The notes: a model not told the origin generated them from the letters alone. A stretch of DNA of 64,000 bases from Mycobacterium sp. DL (GCF_039729195.1 NZ_CP155796.1:1736001-1800000), one strand, 5' to 3'; numbered from the stretch's first letter, positions 15,478-24,502 are shown. Translations and numbers: made by a program.

Positions 15478-16491
15478 TCAGAAGTGGTACTGCGAGACGG
15501 TGTTGGCGTCGGCTTCCAGCGCGGAGTTCCCGACGAAGACGTTGTGGTAGCCGTCGAGTTTGGTCAGCGAGTTGTAGCCGGGGACGTTGAGATTGGTGCC
15601 ACTCTCGATGTTCTCGCCTTGGGTAAGCATCAGTGCGATCTGCAGCTGCGCTTCCGCGGCCATCGCCGGATCCCAGAAGAAGATCGTGTCGATCGAGCCA
15701 TCGGCGAAGTACGGCGCCGCCACGGAGGGAACCGCCGTTCCCATCACGCATGTCCGGTCCTGTAAGCCCGCCTCTCGTACGGCACGCGCGATTCCCGGTA
15801 CATCGGTGCTCGACGCGCCCTGAAAGCCCTTGAGGTTCGGGTACTTCGCCAGTAGCTCGGTGGCCCTCGCGAATGCGGTCTGCAAGTCGTTGGCAGTTTC
15901 GACCGGGCGTTCGACGCGGGTCATGCCGGGGAACTCGGCCAGCTGCGCGTCATGTGCGGCGTCCACCCATTGCATGTGCGTCGTCATGGTCACGCTACCG
16001 ACGAACTGGACGTAGTCGCCCTGCCCGCCCATGCACTGGGCGAGGCTTTGCATGGTCTGCCTGCCGAATGCGGCGTTGTCGAAGGCCTCGATGTCGATGT
16101 CGGCGTTCTGAATTCCGGTTGCTTCGTGGGAGACGACGGTGATGCCTTGAGCCCTGGCTTGGCCGAGAACGTCCTCCAAGGCGTCGACCGAGTTGGGCAC
16201 CACGGTGATGGCGGTCGGGTGGCGCGGGATCAGGTCCGCGATGAGCTGAACCTGCTTCTGCGGGCTGGTGTCATCTCCACCCTCTTGGCTGGTCTGAACA
16301 CCGGTGCGTGTCGCGAAATTCTCGACACCCACGGCCATCCGGTTGAACCAGGGGATGCCCTCGACCTTGACCACGTTGACCATCGTCATGTCATGAGGGT
16401 CCGGGGAGGCGTTGGCGACGCCGGTGGACGCGACGATCAGCGTGATGGTCACGCCTACCGCGCCGAGAAGGGCATTTCGACAGCGTCGCAT
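15478..16491 (-). CDS. Periplasmic sugar-type substrate-binding protein (Peripla_BP_4)
   Basis: 337 residues. A signal peptide covers about residues 1-29 (Arg-rich start, hydrophobic core, cut near ANA-SP). The remainder is a RbsB/LsrB/RhaS-type binding protein: VVKVEGIPWFNRM opening, SPQKQVQLIADLIPRHPTAITVVPNSVDAL, ITVVSHEA, and a C-terminal IFFWDPAMAAEAQL segment. Such proteins deliver sugars or autoinducer-2 to an ABC importer. No ATPase or permease gene adjoins it, so it is an orphan that must use a distant transporter or act in sensing. There is no lipobox Cys at the cleavage region. Confidence 0.85.
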   Translation of the reverse strand: MRRCRNALLGAVGVTITLIVASTGVANASPDPHDMTMVNVVKVEGIPWFNRMAVGVENFATRTGVQTSQEGGDDTSPQKQVQLIADLIPRHPTAITVVPNSVDALEDVLGQARAQGITVVSHEATGIQNADIDIEAFDNAAFGRQTMQSLAQCMGGQGDYVQFVGSVTMTTHMQWVDAAHDAQLAEFPGMTRVERPVETANDLQTAFARATELLAKYPNLKGFQGASSTDVPGIARAVREAGLQDRTCVMGTAVPSVAAPYFADGSIDTIFFWDPAMAAEAQLQIALMLTQGENIESGTNLNVPGYNSLTKLDGYHNVFVGNSALEADANTVSQYHF

Positions 16492-16868
16492 TCGTTACTC
16501 CATTCGTTAACCCCGCGGGGTTGAATATCAGACTGGCCTACTTTGGTCCTCGGCCGACGAGGATTGCTGTCTTCCGTTGTCGATGCCCGGAATTCGCCAC
16601 GATTTCACGCAGGCAACGACCTGTTCGCACCACCCCAAAGTCAGTCAGCTGCTGGAGGGAGTCGGCGTCTTGCGGACGTTCGATGACGTAATGTTCAAGC
16701 TTCACCAACTCAACGTCTCAAGCTGCGCGCCAAGGTGATCTTGCAGTTCACAAACGCGCCATCGTCGGCTCCATCAACCCGTCACCGGGTAGTTTCGAGT
16801 ACCGCCACGAACTTGCCATCGAAATCGACGACCACCATCGTCGGGCCGCTGCGATTGGCAAACGCTCT
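16492..16868. other. Intergenic stretch with a GC palindrome and a short coding-like remnant
   Basis: No complete gene. At 16509-16522, just upstream of the binding-protein start, is the perfect palindrome AACCCCGCGGGGTT, a possible operator. On the minus strand, directly after and in frame with the dehydrogenase stop at 16869, about 25 protein-like codons (containing MVVVDFDGKFVAVLETTR) run to a TGA. This may be a remnant of a lost C-terminal extension or of another gene. Confidence 0.4.
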
Positions 16869-17762
16869 TCACGATGGACCGGGGCCTACATCGACGGGTG
16901 GTAGCTGGCCTCTTGAACGGTACCTTTCGCGCGCGGTAGTCCTACGGGTGAGTTCGACGAACATCGGTTCGTGGCCGGGCTCGGCATCGACGGCCGCCCA
17001 TAGGCGATCCCGACCAGCGGCTGAAATGGGAAGTAGCGCAGGGCTATCAACCACCGATAGCAGGGCATCAAAGTCTTGCGCGGAGGCGCGCAAAGGCCTT
17101 GGGTTGGATTCGTCTAGGGCGCGTTTCACAACTGCGGCCATTGGACCTACACCGAATAGGCGCAGCGCAGTGTCGTAGTCTCCGCCGAGGATGTCCGTCA
17201 GGTCGAGGGCTTCGCGCAGCCCTACTTCGGCGGCCATGACGAAGGCGTTGGTGATCAGCTTGTACTTCACGCCCGCACCGGCCGGACCCACTCGCTCCAC
17301 GTTGCCCAGCGAGACGAGCACCCGCTCTGCCTGCGCTACCGCCGCAGGCTCGCCCCCGACGAGAAACGTCACCGACTTCTCCCTGGCGTATCGCACACCG
17401 CCGACGATCGGTGCGTCGACCACGTGTCTAGTCGAGCCAGCCTGAGATCGGACCTGATCCAGCACAGTCGGGGTCGTCGTCGAACAGACGACGAGAACGG
17501 AGTCGGGGCGCAGACCCGCCAAGACGCCGTCCGCGCCGAAGTGGGCGGCGGGGATGTCTTCGGACATGACCATGCTCAACAACACATCCGAACGCCGGGC
17601 CGCATCAGCCGGCGATACGGCGGCCCTCGCCCCATGCGCCACGGCGGCCTTCAATCGCGCGGGGTCGGGGTCGAATGCCCACACCTGATGTCCGTCGGCA
17701 ACCAGATGGGGAACCATCTCCGAGCCCATGTCTCCTACGCCCACCATGCCAATCAGGGTCAT
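16869..17762 (-). CDS. 3-hydroxyisobutyrate dehydrogenase-like NAD(P)-binding oxidoreductase
   Basis: 297 residues. The N-terminal Rossmann domain opens MTLIGMVGVGDMGSEMV and has the family GxGxMG pattern. The substrate loop corresponding to DAPVSGG reads DAPIVGG (around 119-125), and the catalytic-Lys helix GVKYKLITNAF contains the expected GxxxKxxxN. These mark a beta-hydroxyacid dehydrogenase (3-hydroxyisobutyrate or tartronate-semialdehyde reductase group). ATG 17762 is chosen because AAGGAGA lies 8 nt upstream. It is separated from the binding-protein gene by about 380 bp on the same strand. Exact substrate unknown. Confidence 0.85.
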   Translation of the reverse strand: MTLIGMVGVGDMGSEMVPHLVADGHQVWAFDPDPARLKAAVAHGARAAVSPADAARRSDVLLSMVMSEDIPAAHFGADGVLAGLRPDSVLVVCSTTTPTVLDQVRSQAGSTRHVVDAPIVGGVRYAREKSVTFLVGGEPAAVAQAERVLVSLGNVERVGPAGAGVKYKLITNAFVMAAEVGLREALDLTDILGGDYDTALRLFGVGPMAAVVKRALDESNPRPLRASAQDFDALLSVVDSPALLPISAAGRDRLWAAVDAEPGHEPMFVELTRRTTARERYRSRGQLPPVDVGPGPS

Positions 17763-17979
17763 CAGCGATCTCCTTGGTTGCGAAAGTTGTCCCACAAGAG
17801 CCGGATTTCCCTCGGATGCCCGTTCCCTCGTATTCAGAGCCTATTTGCGGACGAGGTTGATGACATTGCAGCCAGCAGGAGGACCGACCGCCTGCTAGCC
17901 CCCGATCGATCACCCCCGGGGCCAGGCCGGCGTGTCGGCCGAATCGATGCGCGACCGCACCGATGACGATGACGTAGAA

Positions 17980-18006
17980 GGCAATTTGCCTAAAAGGCAA
18001 ATCGCC
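17980..18006. promoter_or_regulatory. Inverted-repeat operator upstream of the methyltransferase gene
   Basis: GGCAATTTGCC - TAAAA - GGCAAATCGCC: two 11-bp dyads, inverted copies of each other at 10 of 11 positions, 37 bp before ATG 18043. Strongly operator-like (TetR/MarR style); no matching regulator gene adjoins. Confidence 0.55.
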
Positions 18007-18042
18007 TTGCCGCTCAGGAACCACCGCGCCGACACTGTCCCC

Positions 18043-18729
18043 ATGAGTCAAAACACCCAGCTGTTCCACGACGCGCAGTTCGCCAGCGACTACATCGATC
18101 ATCCGCCGCGGTTCATGCCGGGATATCGTGAAATGCACCGGCTGGCAGCCGTACTCATCAGCGAGCGCGCGCCGGCGAACGCCGGCGTGCTTGTGCTCGG
18201 CGCAGGCGGCGGCCTGGAAATGAAAGCACTCGCCGAGGCTCGGCCCGAGTGGACGTTCGACGGCGTCGACCCTGCGGCGCCCATGCTCGCTGTGGCCAGC
18301 AAGACCCTTGGACCGTTGATCGCGCGCGCCCGACTGCACGAGGGCTACATCGACGACGCGCCGGCCGGACCTTTCGACGCGGCCACCGCCCTGCTGACAC
18401 TGCACTTCCTGCCGCCGGACGAGAGGCGTCGCACCGCCGCCGAGGTGCGGCGGCGACTGGCGCCGGGCGCGCCCTTCGTGGTCGCGCACATGAGTTTCCC
18501 GCAACGTGATACGGCTCAGCGCGCTATGTGGTTGTCCCGCTACGCGGACTACGCAGTCGACTCGGGGATCAGCCGCGAGGACGCCGAAAGGATGCGCAAC
18601 ACAGTCAATTCCGACGTTCCCTTCCTGACCCCCGATGAAGACATGGCGATCCTGGCCGAGGCCGGATTCTCCGACGTCACCGAGTTCTACTCGGCGTTCA
18701 CCTTCCGCGGCTGGGTCGGTTACGCCTGA
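18043..18729 (+). CDS. SAM-dependent class I methyltransferase
   Basis: 228 residues. The SAM-binding motif I is VLVLGAGGGLEMKAL (residues 48-62), followed by the acidic loop FDGVDPAAPM and motif II-like FDAATALLTLHFLPPDERR. The C-terminus (LTPDEDMAILAEAGFSDVTEFYSAFTFRGWV) is typical of Methyltransf_25-type enzymes acting on small molecules or lipids. ATG 18043 is preferred over the longer frame from 17932 because the inverted-repeat operator lies inside that extension. It overlaps the convergent flavoprotein gene by 10 bp. Substrate unknown. Confidence 0.85.
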   Translation: MSQNTQLFHDAQFASDYIDHPPRFMPGYREMHRLAAVLISERAPANAGVLVLGAGGGLEMKALAEARPEWTFDGVDPAAPMLAVASKTLGPLIARARLHEGYIDDAPAGPFDAATALLTLHFLPPDERRRTAAEVRRRLAPGAPFVVAHMSFPQRDTAQRAMWLSRYADYAVDSGISREDAERMRNTVNSDVPFLTPDEDMAILAEAGFSDVTEFYSAFTFRGWVGYA

Positions 18730-20297
18730 GCGATGTGTTGGTTCTTCTTGCGGCCGCGTCGCGGTATCTGGGGCACACCGGCGAGGAGACCGCGCTGCGG
18801 CACCCCCATGATCGGCTCGGCGGCGGCGCCGAGTTCGGCGAGGATGTCGTTGGCGGCCAGCACACCCGACATCGCCGAACGCTCCATCAGCCCGGCAAGG
18901 TAGGGCAGTTCCACGTAATCCCCGGCAAGTCGCAGTCCGCGCGCATCGGTGCGCACGCCCGGGCGGGTTCCTGACGACCCGGGCGGGAACGCCGGCGCGG
19001 TGGCTTCCAGCCTGTCGTGCCTGTGCAGGACAACCGCATCGGCGGTCTCGGGCCAGAGCACGGCAAGCTCGTCGCGCATGGCGTGGGCGGCATCGGCGGC
19101 GTTGTCCAAGCGACAGGAGTAGGAGTGCAGTTCGATCACCGATCCGCCCGTGGCTCGGGCCCACTGGATGCTGGGATCTTCCAGTCGGGAGTACACGGCG
19201 ATCGAGTCGAGGTTCGGTTGTCCGCTCACGGCACTGAATGGCGCCCGTTCGGGCGTGACGTCCCGGTCCAGCCAGATCCGGCTGACGGCGAACGGCGGCG
19301 CCACGCGCAGACTTTCGCACTGAGCGGCGAGCAGAGGGGCGGAGGCGGCGGTCGCCGAAGAACCGATGACGAGCGCACGCAGCGCCCCCGGGTCCAGGGC
19401 GAGGACCAGGTGCCGGGTCGTTAGTGCGCCGTCTCCGGTGTCGACCTGCCAACCCTGCCCGTCCGGAGCGATGCCCGAGACTGCGGTGCCGAGGCGAATG
19501 CTGCCGCCGCGCTGCTCCAGGTACCGCTGCAGGGGATGCCAGATCGCTGTTGCGTGGTCGGTGTTCGGCACGTCGAAGCCGATGCCCTCGGGGTTGCCGA
19601 GGAAGTAGTAGTGGAACATCGCCACGAGTTCCGCGGCGGAGAGTTCACCCTGGTTGCAGAAGAAGGACCGGGCGAAGGCCTCGAAGAGCATGCTGCGGGT
19701 GCGCTCGGTCATGCCGAGGCCGTCGAGGAACGTTGCGGCATCGACGTTGTCGAGTTCGGCGACCGTGGTGGCACGGTCGTAGGCCAGCAACGCTCGACCC
19801 GTGTCGGGGTTTGCGTTGGTCATTTCGCGGCGACTGAGGCTCTTCGACCGCAGGACCAGAGCCAACAGGTTCAGCGGCGGTGCGGCGGGTAGCCCCGACA
19901 GGTCCTCGGCCGGCCAGGTCGCCGAGATCACCGGGTAGCTGTCGACCGGCTCGAGGAATGACAGGGCGGGATCGGCACGGCGCAGGATCGAGCGCCACGT
20001 GTAGTAGTGCCGGAAGAAGGCGTGAAATCCGTGTTCGACGTACTGCTCGCTGCCGTCGGGTAGCCGCTCGGGCCACGCGCCCAGCCGCCCGCCGAGGTGA
20101 TTGTTCGCTTCGAGCAGGGTGACCCGGGCGCCACGCTCGGCCAACACGATGGCAGCCGAGACCCCGGCGATGCCGCCGCCGACCACGACGGCTTCGGTTC
20201 CGGGGGCGACGTCGCGCGGCAGCAGCGGGTCGGGCGTCACCAGGCGGCGGGGGTGCATCCGAAACGGTGCGGCCCGGCTGGTGAGGGAGTCGGTCAT
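18720..20297 (-). CDS. FAD-dependent carotenoid desaturase/isomerase-like oxidoreductase
   Basis: 525 residues. The N-terminal dinucleotide motif VVVGGGIAGVSAAIVLAERGARVTLLEA lies near residues 35-62, followed by NHLGGRLGAW, the signature of the phytoene desaturase/CrtISO/CrtU superfamily. The C-terminus has the second FAD motif (RGLRLAGDYVELPYLAGLMERSAMSG), as in CrtU/CrtISO-type proteins. ATG 20297 overlaps the stop of the CruF-like gene (ATGA), so both are coupled in one operon. It probably desaturates, isomerises or modifies the carotenoid end group. A longer open frame upstream is read-through in the CruF region and is not used. Confidence 0.83.
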   Translation of the reverse strand: MTDSLTSRAAPFRMHPRRLVTPDPLLPRDVAPGTEAVVVGGGIAGVSAAIVLAERGARVTLLEANNHLGGRLGAWPERLPDGSEQYVEHGFHAFFRHYYTWRSILRRADPALSFLEPVDSYPVISATWPAEDLSGLPAAPPLNLLALVLRSKSLSRREMTNANPDTGRALLAYDRATTVAELDNVDAATFLDGLGMTERTRSMLFEAFARSFFCNQGELSAAELVAMFHYYFLGNPEGIGFDVPNTDHATAIWHPLQRYLEQRGGSIRLGTAVSGIAPDGQGWQVDTGDGALTTRHLVLALDPGALRALVIGSSATAASAPLLAAQCESLRVAPPFAVSRIWLDRDVTPERAPFSAVSGQPNLDSIAVYSRLEDPSIQWARATGGSVIELHSYSCRLDNAADAAHAMRDELAVLWPETADAVVLHRHDRLEATAPAFPPGSSGTRPGVRTDARGLRLAGDYVELPYLAGLMERSAMSGVLAANDILAELGAAAEPIMGVPQRGLLAGVPQIPRRGRKKNQHIAQA

Positions 20298-21091
20298 GTG
20301 CGCTCCTGACGGGGCGTGGCCGTTCGCCGACGCAGCAGTGTGATCGCGAACGGTATCGCGACAGTTCCCATGATCAATCCACCGACAACTGCCGAGCCGG
20401 GCAGGCCGAAGAAGACGAAGTGCGCCATCACCGACGAGAAGTACACCCACAGGTACAGCGCCGCTGCCGGCGCCGACGGACTGACTTGCCGTGGCAGTGC
20501 GGCGTGGAGGGCCGCCATGATCAGAGTGGTGAACAACAGCCACCCGAAGTAGTTGGTCAGCGGAATGCCCGGCACCAGCGGGAGGCTGGGGGAAGGGTTC
20601 GCCCAAGTCCAGTGCCCGGCGGCGACCATCTGCGGGTCCAGGAACACATCCCACGCGGTCAGCGCGATGGCGCCGATCGCGATCACCGCAGGTCCGCGGG
20701 TGGCGAGGGTGCGGGCGACGACCAGCGCCGGCCAGGCCATCATCACCCAGGCCAACGGAATCACCGCCGGCACGCCGAGGATCTGTGGGCCGAGGGTGTC
20801 CGCGTAGGTGTACGGACCGAACGGCCACCCGGTGGCCACGCCGATCGACTCGGCGAGCAGGCCGCCTCCGCCGGCAACTGCAATCAGCAGGACCGCTCCC
20901 CGCGCACCGTGCACCCGGATGACGTCGGCTACCGAGGCCAGGAAGAAGACCACCACGCTGGCCATCGTGATCCCGTTGCGGGAGCCGTCGGGAATCAGTG
21001 GATAGACGATCTGGACTGCGATCGCTGCGGCCACCAGGACCCAGACTGGTTGAATCGTCCGAATAGACCGGACGGGCAGGGCCAACGCCAC
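20294..21091 (-). CDS. cruF: CruF-like carotenoid 1',2'-hydratase (DUF422)
   Basis: 265 residues with about seven hydrophobic segments. Family features include the GWPFGPYTYADTLGPQILGVPAVIPLAWVMMAWPA stretch (given here only in outline: GPYTY near residue 92, then a Pro/Trp-rich helix), the TAWDVFLDPQMVAAGHWTW region and NYFGWLL. CruF hydrates the psi-end of acyclic or monocyclic carotenoids in the membrane, giving a tertiary hydroxyl that can be glycosylated. It is divergent from a CruG-like glycosyltransferase with a 90-bp shared promoter gap and coupled to the downstream flavoprotein. Confidence 0.82.
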   Translation of the reverse strand: MALALPVRSIRTIQPVWVLVAAAIAVQIVYPLIPDGSRNGITMASVVVFFLASVADVIRVHGARGAVLLIAVAGGGGLLAESIGVATGWPFGPYTYADTLGPQILGVPAVIPLAWVMMAWPALVVARTLATRGPAVIAIGAIALTAWDVFLDPQMVAAGHWTWANPSPSLPLVPGIPLTNYFGWLLFTTLIMAALHAALPRQVSPSAPAAALYLWVYFSSVMAHFVFFGLPGSAVVGGLIMGTVAIPFAITLLRRRTATPRQERT

Positions 21092-21181
21092 GCGTACTAC
21101 CTCCGTCAGAGCAGCCAGCCTAACCTCTTGCCGTGGGTCGCCGCGCTGTGGCAGTCGTTGCGCGGCCCGTAGAGTTTTCAG

Positions 21182-22318
21182 GTGCCCTCAGCGCGACTCG
21201 CCCAACCGCTCTCTGCGCTAGTCGTCACGGGTTCGTCACTGGCGTGTCTCGGCGCGGCGCATCAGCTGGTCAACCTGCGGCTCCTGCGACGCCCGCCGGC
21301 GAACCCGCCGCCGGTGACCGCTGCGGTGTCTCTTCTGGTGCCCGCCCGCGACGAAGCCCACCGGATCGAGCCGACGATTCGTTCGTTGCTCGCACAGCGG
21401 GGGCTGGCCGAGGCCGACATCCTGGTGCTCGACGACGGTTCGACCGACGGCACCGCCGAGGTCGTCACCACGGTGGCCGCCGGCGATCCTCGACTGCGGG
21501 TGCTGACCGGTGCCGCTCCACCGGCGGGAGTCCTGGGCAAGCCGCACGCATGCGCGCAACTCGCCGATGCGGCGCGCGGCTCCATCCTGGTGTTCGTCGA
21601 CGCCGATGTGGTGCTCTCGCCAGACGCCGTCGCCGCAGCGGTCGCGGTGCTGCGCGGTCCCGCCCCGCTGGACCTGCTCAGCCCGTGGCCGCGGCAGGTG
21701 ACCACCGGGTTGTTCGGTCGCCTCATCCAGCCGCTGCTCGCATGGTCGTGGTTGACCACGCTGCCACTGCGCGTCGCCGAGAGGTCCGCGCGACCGTCGA
21801 TGGCCGTGGCCAACGGCCAGTTCCTCGTTGTCGAGGCTGACGCCCTCGCTCGAGCGGGCGGGTGGGAGTCGGTCTCGGGTGCCGTGCTCGACGACATCGC
21901 ACTGGCGCGGGCGATCCGCACCGCCGGTGGTCGCACCGGCGTCGCCGACGGCTCCGGCATCGCCACCTGCCGGATGTACACGAACGGGCGCGAGTTGCGC
22001 GACGGCTACCGCAAGTCGCTGTGGGCGGCGTTCGGCTCGCCACTCGGCGCGGTGGCGGTCGGGGTGGCCCTGGCCGTCGTGTACGTCCTGCCCGCGGCCG
22101 CTGCAATGACGGGCTCCCGGATCGGCGCCGTCGGCTACGCTGCAGCCGTCCTCGGGCGGATATCGGCCGCGCGCTGGTGTGCCACGCCGTCCGGACGGGG
22201 CGCGGTGACGGATGCTGTGGCACATCCCTTTTCGGTGCTGGCACTCCTGGGACTGCTGGCCTCCTCATGGGTCGGCCGGGCCACGGGCTCGCTGCAGTGG
22301 AAGGGCAGGGCCGTATGA
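21182..22318 (+). CDS. cruG: CruG-like membrane glycosyltransferase family 2
   Basis: 378 residues from GTG 21182. A hydrophobic N-terminal segment precedes a GT-A domain with LLVPARDEAHRIEPTIRSLLAQ, LDDGSTDGTAEV and the DAD-like VFVDADVVLS. The QFLVVEADALARAGGWESVSGAVLDDIALARAIR stretch corresponds to the acceptor/ED region. Two or three C-terminal hydrophobic helices follow. It resembles carotenoid 2-O-glycosyltransferases of the CruG type, which use nucleotide sugars and a membrane-bound carotenoid. Its stop overlaps the next start (ATGA 22315-22318). Confidence 0.8.
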   Translation: MPSARLAQPLSALVVTGSSLACLGAAHQLVNLRLLRRPPANPPPVTAAVSLLVPARDEAHRIEPTIRSLLAQRGLAEADILVLDDGSTDGTAEVVTTVAAGDPRLRVLTGAAPPAGVLGKPHACAQLADAARGSILVFVDADVVLSPDAVAAAVAVLRGPAPLDLLSPWPRQVTTGLFGRLIQPLLAWSWLTTLPLRVAERSARPSMAVANGQFLVVEADALARAGGWESVSGAVLDDIALARAIRTAGGRTGVADGSGIATCRMYTNGRELRDGYRKSLWAAFGSPLGAVAVGVALAVVYVLPAAAAMTGSRIGAVGYAAAVLGRISAARWCATPSGRGAVTDAVAHPFSVLALLGLLASSWVGRATGSLQWKGRAV

Positions 22319-23859
22319 GTCGGGTGGTGGTGATCGGCGCGGGTCTGGGCGGGCTGGCGGCCGCCGCCCGACTGGCCGCCGCTGGTCACGAGGTCACCGT
22401 CTTCGAGAGCGCCGCCACCGTCGGTGGCAAGCTCGGCGTCCTCGAGCGCGACGGTTTCACGTTCGACACCGGCCCGTCGCTGTTGACCCTGCCCGCCGTG
22501 CTGGAGCAGTTGTTCGCCGATACCGGCGGCCCGACTGAACTGTCCGTGACAGCAGTCGATCCGGCGTGCTCGTACGTCTTCGGTGACGGCACGACGCTGG
22601 TGCTTCCCCACGACGCGGCCAAGGTGCCGGCGGCACTCGACGCCGCACTCGGGGCGGGTGCCGGCGCCTCGTGGCAGAGGCTGCACGCCCGTTCGCGACG
22701 ATTGTGGGAACTGGTCGGTGAGCCCGTGCTGCGTCGACCGGTCTCGATCGCCGCGCTGGCCCGAATGAGCACGCGGCCAAAGGATCTGCGTGCGGTGGCG
22801 CCGTGGCTGACCCTCGACGGGCTCGGACGGCGGATGCTGCCCGATGCCCGGCTGCGGAAGTGGCTCAACCGCTATGCGACCTACTCCGGATCGGATCCGC
22901 GGCGCACCCCCGCGGTCCTGTCGGTGACGTCGTTCGTGGAACAGGAGTTCGGCGCCTGGTACGTGCCGGGCGGACTGCGCCGCATCGTGGACGCGCTCGC
23001 CGAGCGATGCGGTGACCTCGGTGTCGAGGTGCGCACCAGTTCGCCGGTGGAGTCGGTCCTGGTGTCCGATGGCCGCGCTGCCGGTGTTCGGGTCGACGAC
23101 CGGGACGTCGTCGCCGACATCGTGGTGAGCGCCGCCGACGCCGAAGTCCTCTACGGGCGGCTGCTGCCGCGCGGTGCGGCGCGCATCGCACAGCGCAGAG
23201 CGCGGAAGCGCCCGCGTTCCATGGCGGGGTTCGTCGTGCTGCTGGGGCTTGACGGGCGAGAGCCGGGCCCGGCCCACAGGGTGTACTTCCCGCGCGACTA
23301 CGACGCCGAGTTCGACGCCATCTTCGGACGCCGCCCAGTGCCCGTCGCCGATCCCACCGTGTACATACACGCACCCGACGATCCGGCGCTGCGTCCCAAC
23401 GACGAATCGGAGGGCCTGTTCGTGCTGGTCAATGCGCCCGCGCACGACCCCGCGCACGGCGTCGACTGGGACGAACCCGGTCTGCGCGAGCGCTACACCC
23501 GGCACATCCTCGACGTGCTGGCCGACCGCGGCGTCGACGTTCGCGACCGTATCCGGTTCACCGAGACGGTGACCCCCGCGGACCTGGAGCGGCGTGCCGG
23601 CGCACCGGGTGGAGCCATCTACGGCACGGCCTCGCACGGCCCGCGCGCCGCGCTCCGCCGACCCGCGAACCGCAGCCCGCTGTCGGGTCTCTATCTGGTC
23701 GGCGGCTCCGCGCACCCCGGTGGCGGCATCCCGCTGGTCCTGATGTCGGCTGAGATCGTCGCCGAACTCATCGGTCCGGCGGGAACTCCGGCGGGATCGA
23801 GCGCCGCACCCCGTGCAGCAACTGCGCCATTCCGACGATCCCGACGACGGTCCACGTGA
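22315..23859 (+). CDS. Phytoene desaturase-family flavoprotein (CrtI/CrtD-like)
   Basis: 514 residues. It begins MSRVVVIGAGLGGLAAAARLAAAGHEVTVFE with the CrtI-type GxGxGG motif, then VGGKLGVLERDGFTFDTGPSLLTLP. Near the end, LSGLYLVGGSAHPGGGIPLVLMSAEIVAELI is the diagnostic FAD motif of bacterial phytoene desaturases and the CrtD/CruC group. It is likely to desaturate or process the carotenoid made with the flanking CruF/CruG proteins; CrtD-type 3,4-desaturation is plausible. The last 92 bp overlap the convergent CDP-alcohol phosphotransferase gene; the Arg/Ser-rich C-terminal tail is the result. Confidence 0.87.
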   Translation: MSRVVVIGAGLGGLAAAARLAAAGHEVTVFESAATVGGKLGVLERDGFTFDTGPSLLTLPAVLEQLFADTGGPTELSVTAVDPACSYVFGDGTTLVLPHDAAKVPAALDAALGAGAGASWQRLHARSRRLWELVGEPVLRRPVSIAALARMSTRPKDLRAVAPWLTLDGLGRRMLPDARLRKWLNRYATYSGSDPRRTPAVLSVTSFVEQEFGAWYVPGGLRRIVDALAERCGDLGVEVRTSSPVESVLVSDGRAAGVRVDDRDVVADIVVSAADAEVLYGRLLPRGAARIAQRRARKRPRSMAGFVVLLGLDGREPGPAHRVYFPRDYDAEFDAIFGRRPVPVADPTVYIHAPDDPALRPNDESEGLFVLVNAPAHDPAHGVDWDEPGLRERYTRHILDVLADRGVDVRDRIRFTETVTPADLERRAGAPGGAIYGTASHGPRAALRRPANRSPLSGLYLVGGSAHPGGGIPLVLMSAEIVAELIGPAGTPAGSSAAPRAATAPFRRSRRRST

Positions 23860-24457
23860 CGGCCAGCGTGGTGCCCCAGTTCCATCCCACGAGTGGGACG
23901 CCGGTTCGGGATACCGCCGCGCCGGCGGCGGCCGCACCGACCACGATCAGCCGCGTCGGGCGTTCGGCGACCGTGATCGCGCCGACCCCCGGCATGCCGA
24001 CCGCTTGCGCGCGGGCGCGGACGTACTCCAGTAGCAGGACGAGCGCCAGCGCTGCCACCACCCACGCGGGCGGGGCGCCCAGCGCCAGCAGAACGGCGCC
24101 TAGCAGGAGATCGCCGAGCCGATCTGCGACCGAGTCGATCACCGCACCGAGCGGGCGGGCTTTCCCGGTCCGTAGCGCGACCGCACCGTCGAGTCCGTCC
24201 AGCAGCCCGGAGGCGAGCACCAACAGCACGGTCAGCGCGGGCCATCCCGGTCCCGCTACAGCGGCCCACGCGCCGACCAGCGCCAGCACCCCGAACGCCG
24301 ACAGCACGTCGGGCGGGACCCTCGCGATCGGACCGGAGGCGAGGATCCGCACCATCGTCAACCAACCCCGCACGACCCGCGACGGCTGCACGCCACCGTG
24401 CAACGCCGACCATCCCGCATCGTCCGCGTCGTCGCCGACTGGTCGCTCCGCTGCCAT
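23768..24457 (-). CDS. CDP-alcohol phosphatidyltransferase family protein
   Basis: 229 residues with about five hydrophobic segments. The active-site signature reads LLDGLDGAVALR ... GAVIDSVADRLGD; all four Asp of the D-x2-DG...G-x3-D-x3-D motif are present, but one residue (L) is inserted before the Arg of the usual AR pair. Such enzymes transfer a phosphoalcohol from a CDP-alcohol (as in PgsA or PIP synthase) in the membrane. The start ATG is 24457. It overlaps the convergent desaturase by 92 bp. Substrate unknown; association with carotenoid genes may be only positional. Confidence 0.82.
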   Translation of the reverse strand: MAAERPVGDDADDAGWSALHGGVQPSRVVRGWLTMVRILASGPIARVPPDVLSAFGVLALVGAWAAVAGPGWPALTVLLVLASGLLDGLDGAVALRTGKARPLGAVIDSVADRLGDLLLGAVLLALGAPPAWVVAALALVLLLEYVRARAQAVGMPGVGAITVAERPTRLIVVGAAAAGAAVSRTGVPLVGWNWGTTLAVTWTVVGIVGMAQLLHGVRRSIPPEFPPDR

Positions 24458-24502
24458 CACGCCAGCCTGCCAGGGCCTGGCGTCACGCAGGGGAGCAACA
24501 CG

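Noticed and set aside
17605..19452. Long minus-strand frame of 615 codons
   Set aside because: Arg/Gly/Ala-rich with no domains, antisense to the methyltransferase and covering several real genes; a GC-rich shadow.
20298..20828. Open extension that would make the carotenoid flavoprotein 702 residues long
   Set aside because: It reads the CruF-like gene in another frame; the FAD domain and the ATGA-coupled start at 20297 fix the real gene.
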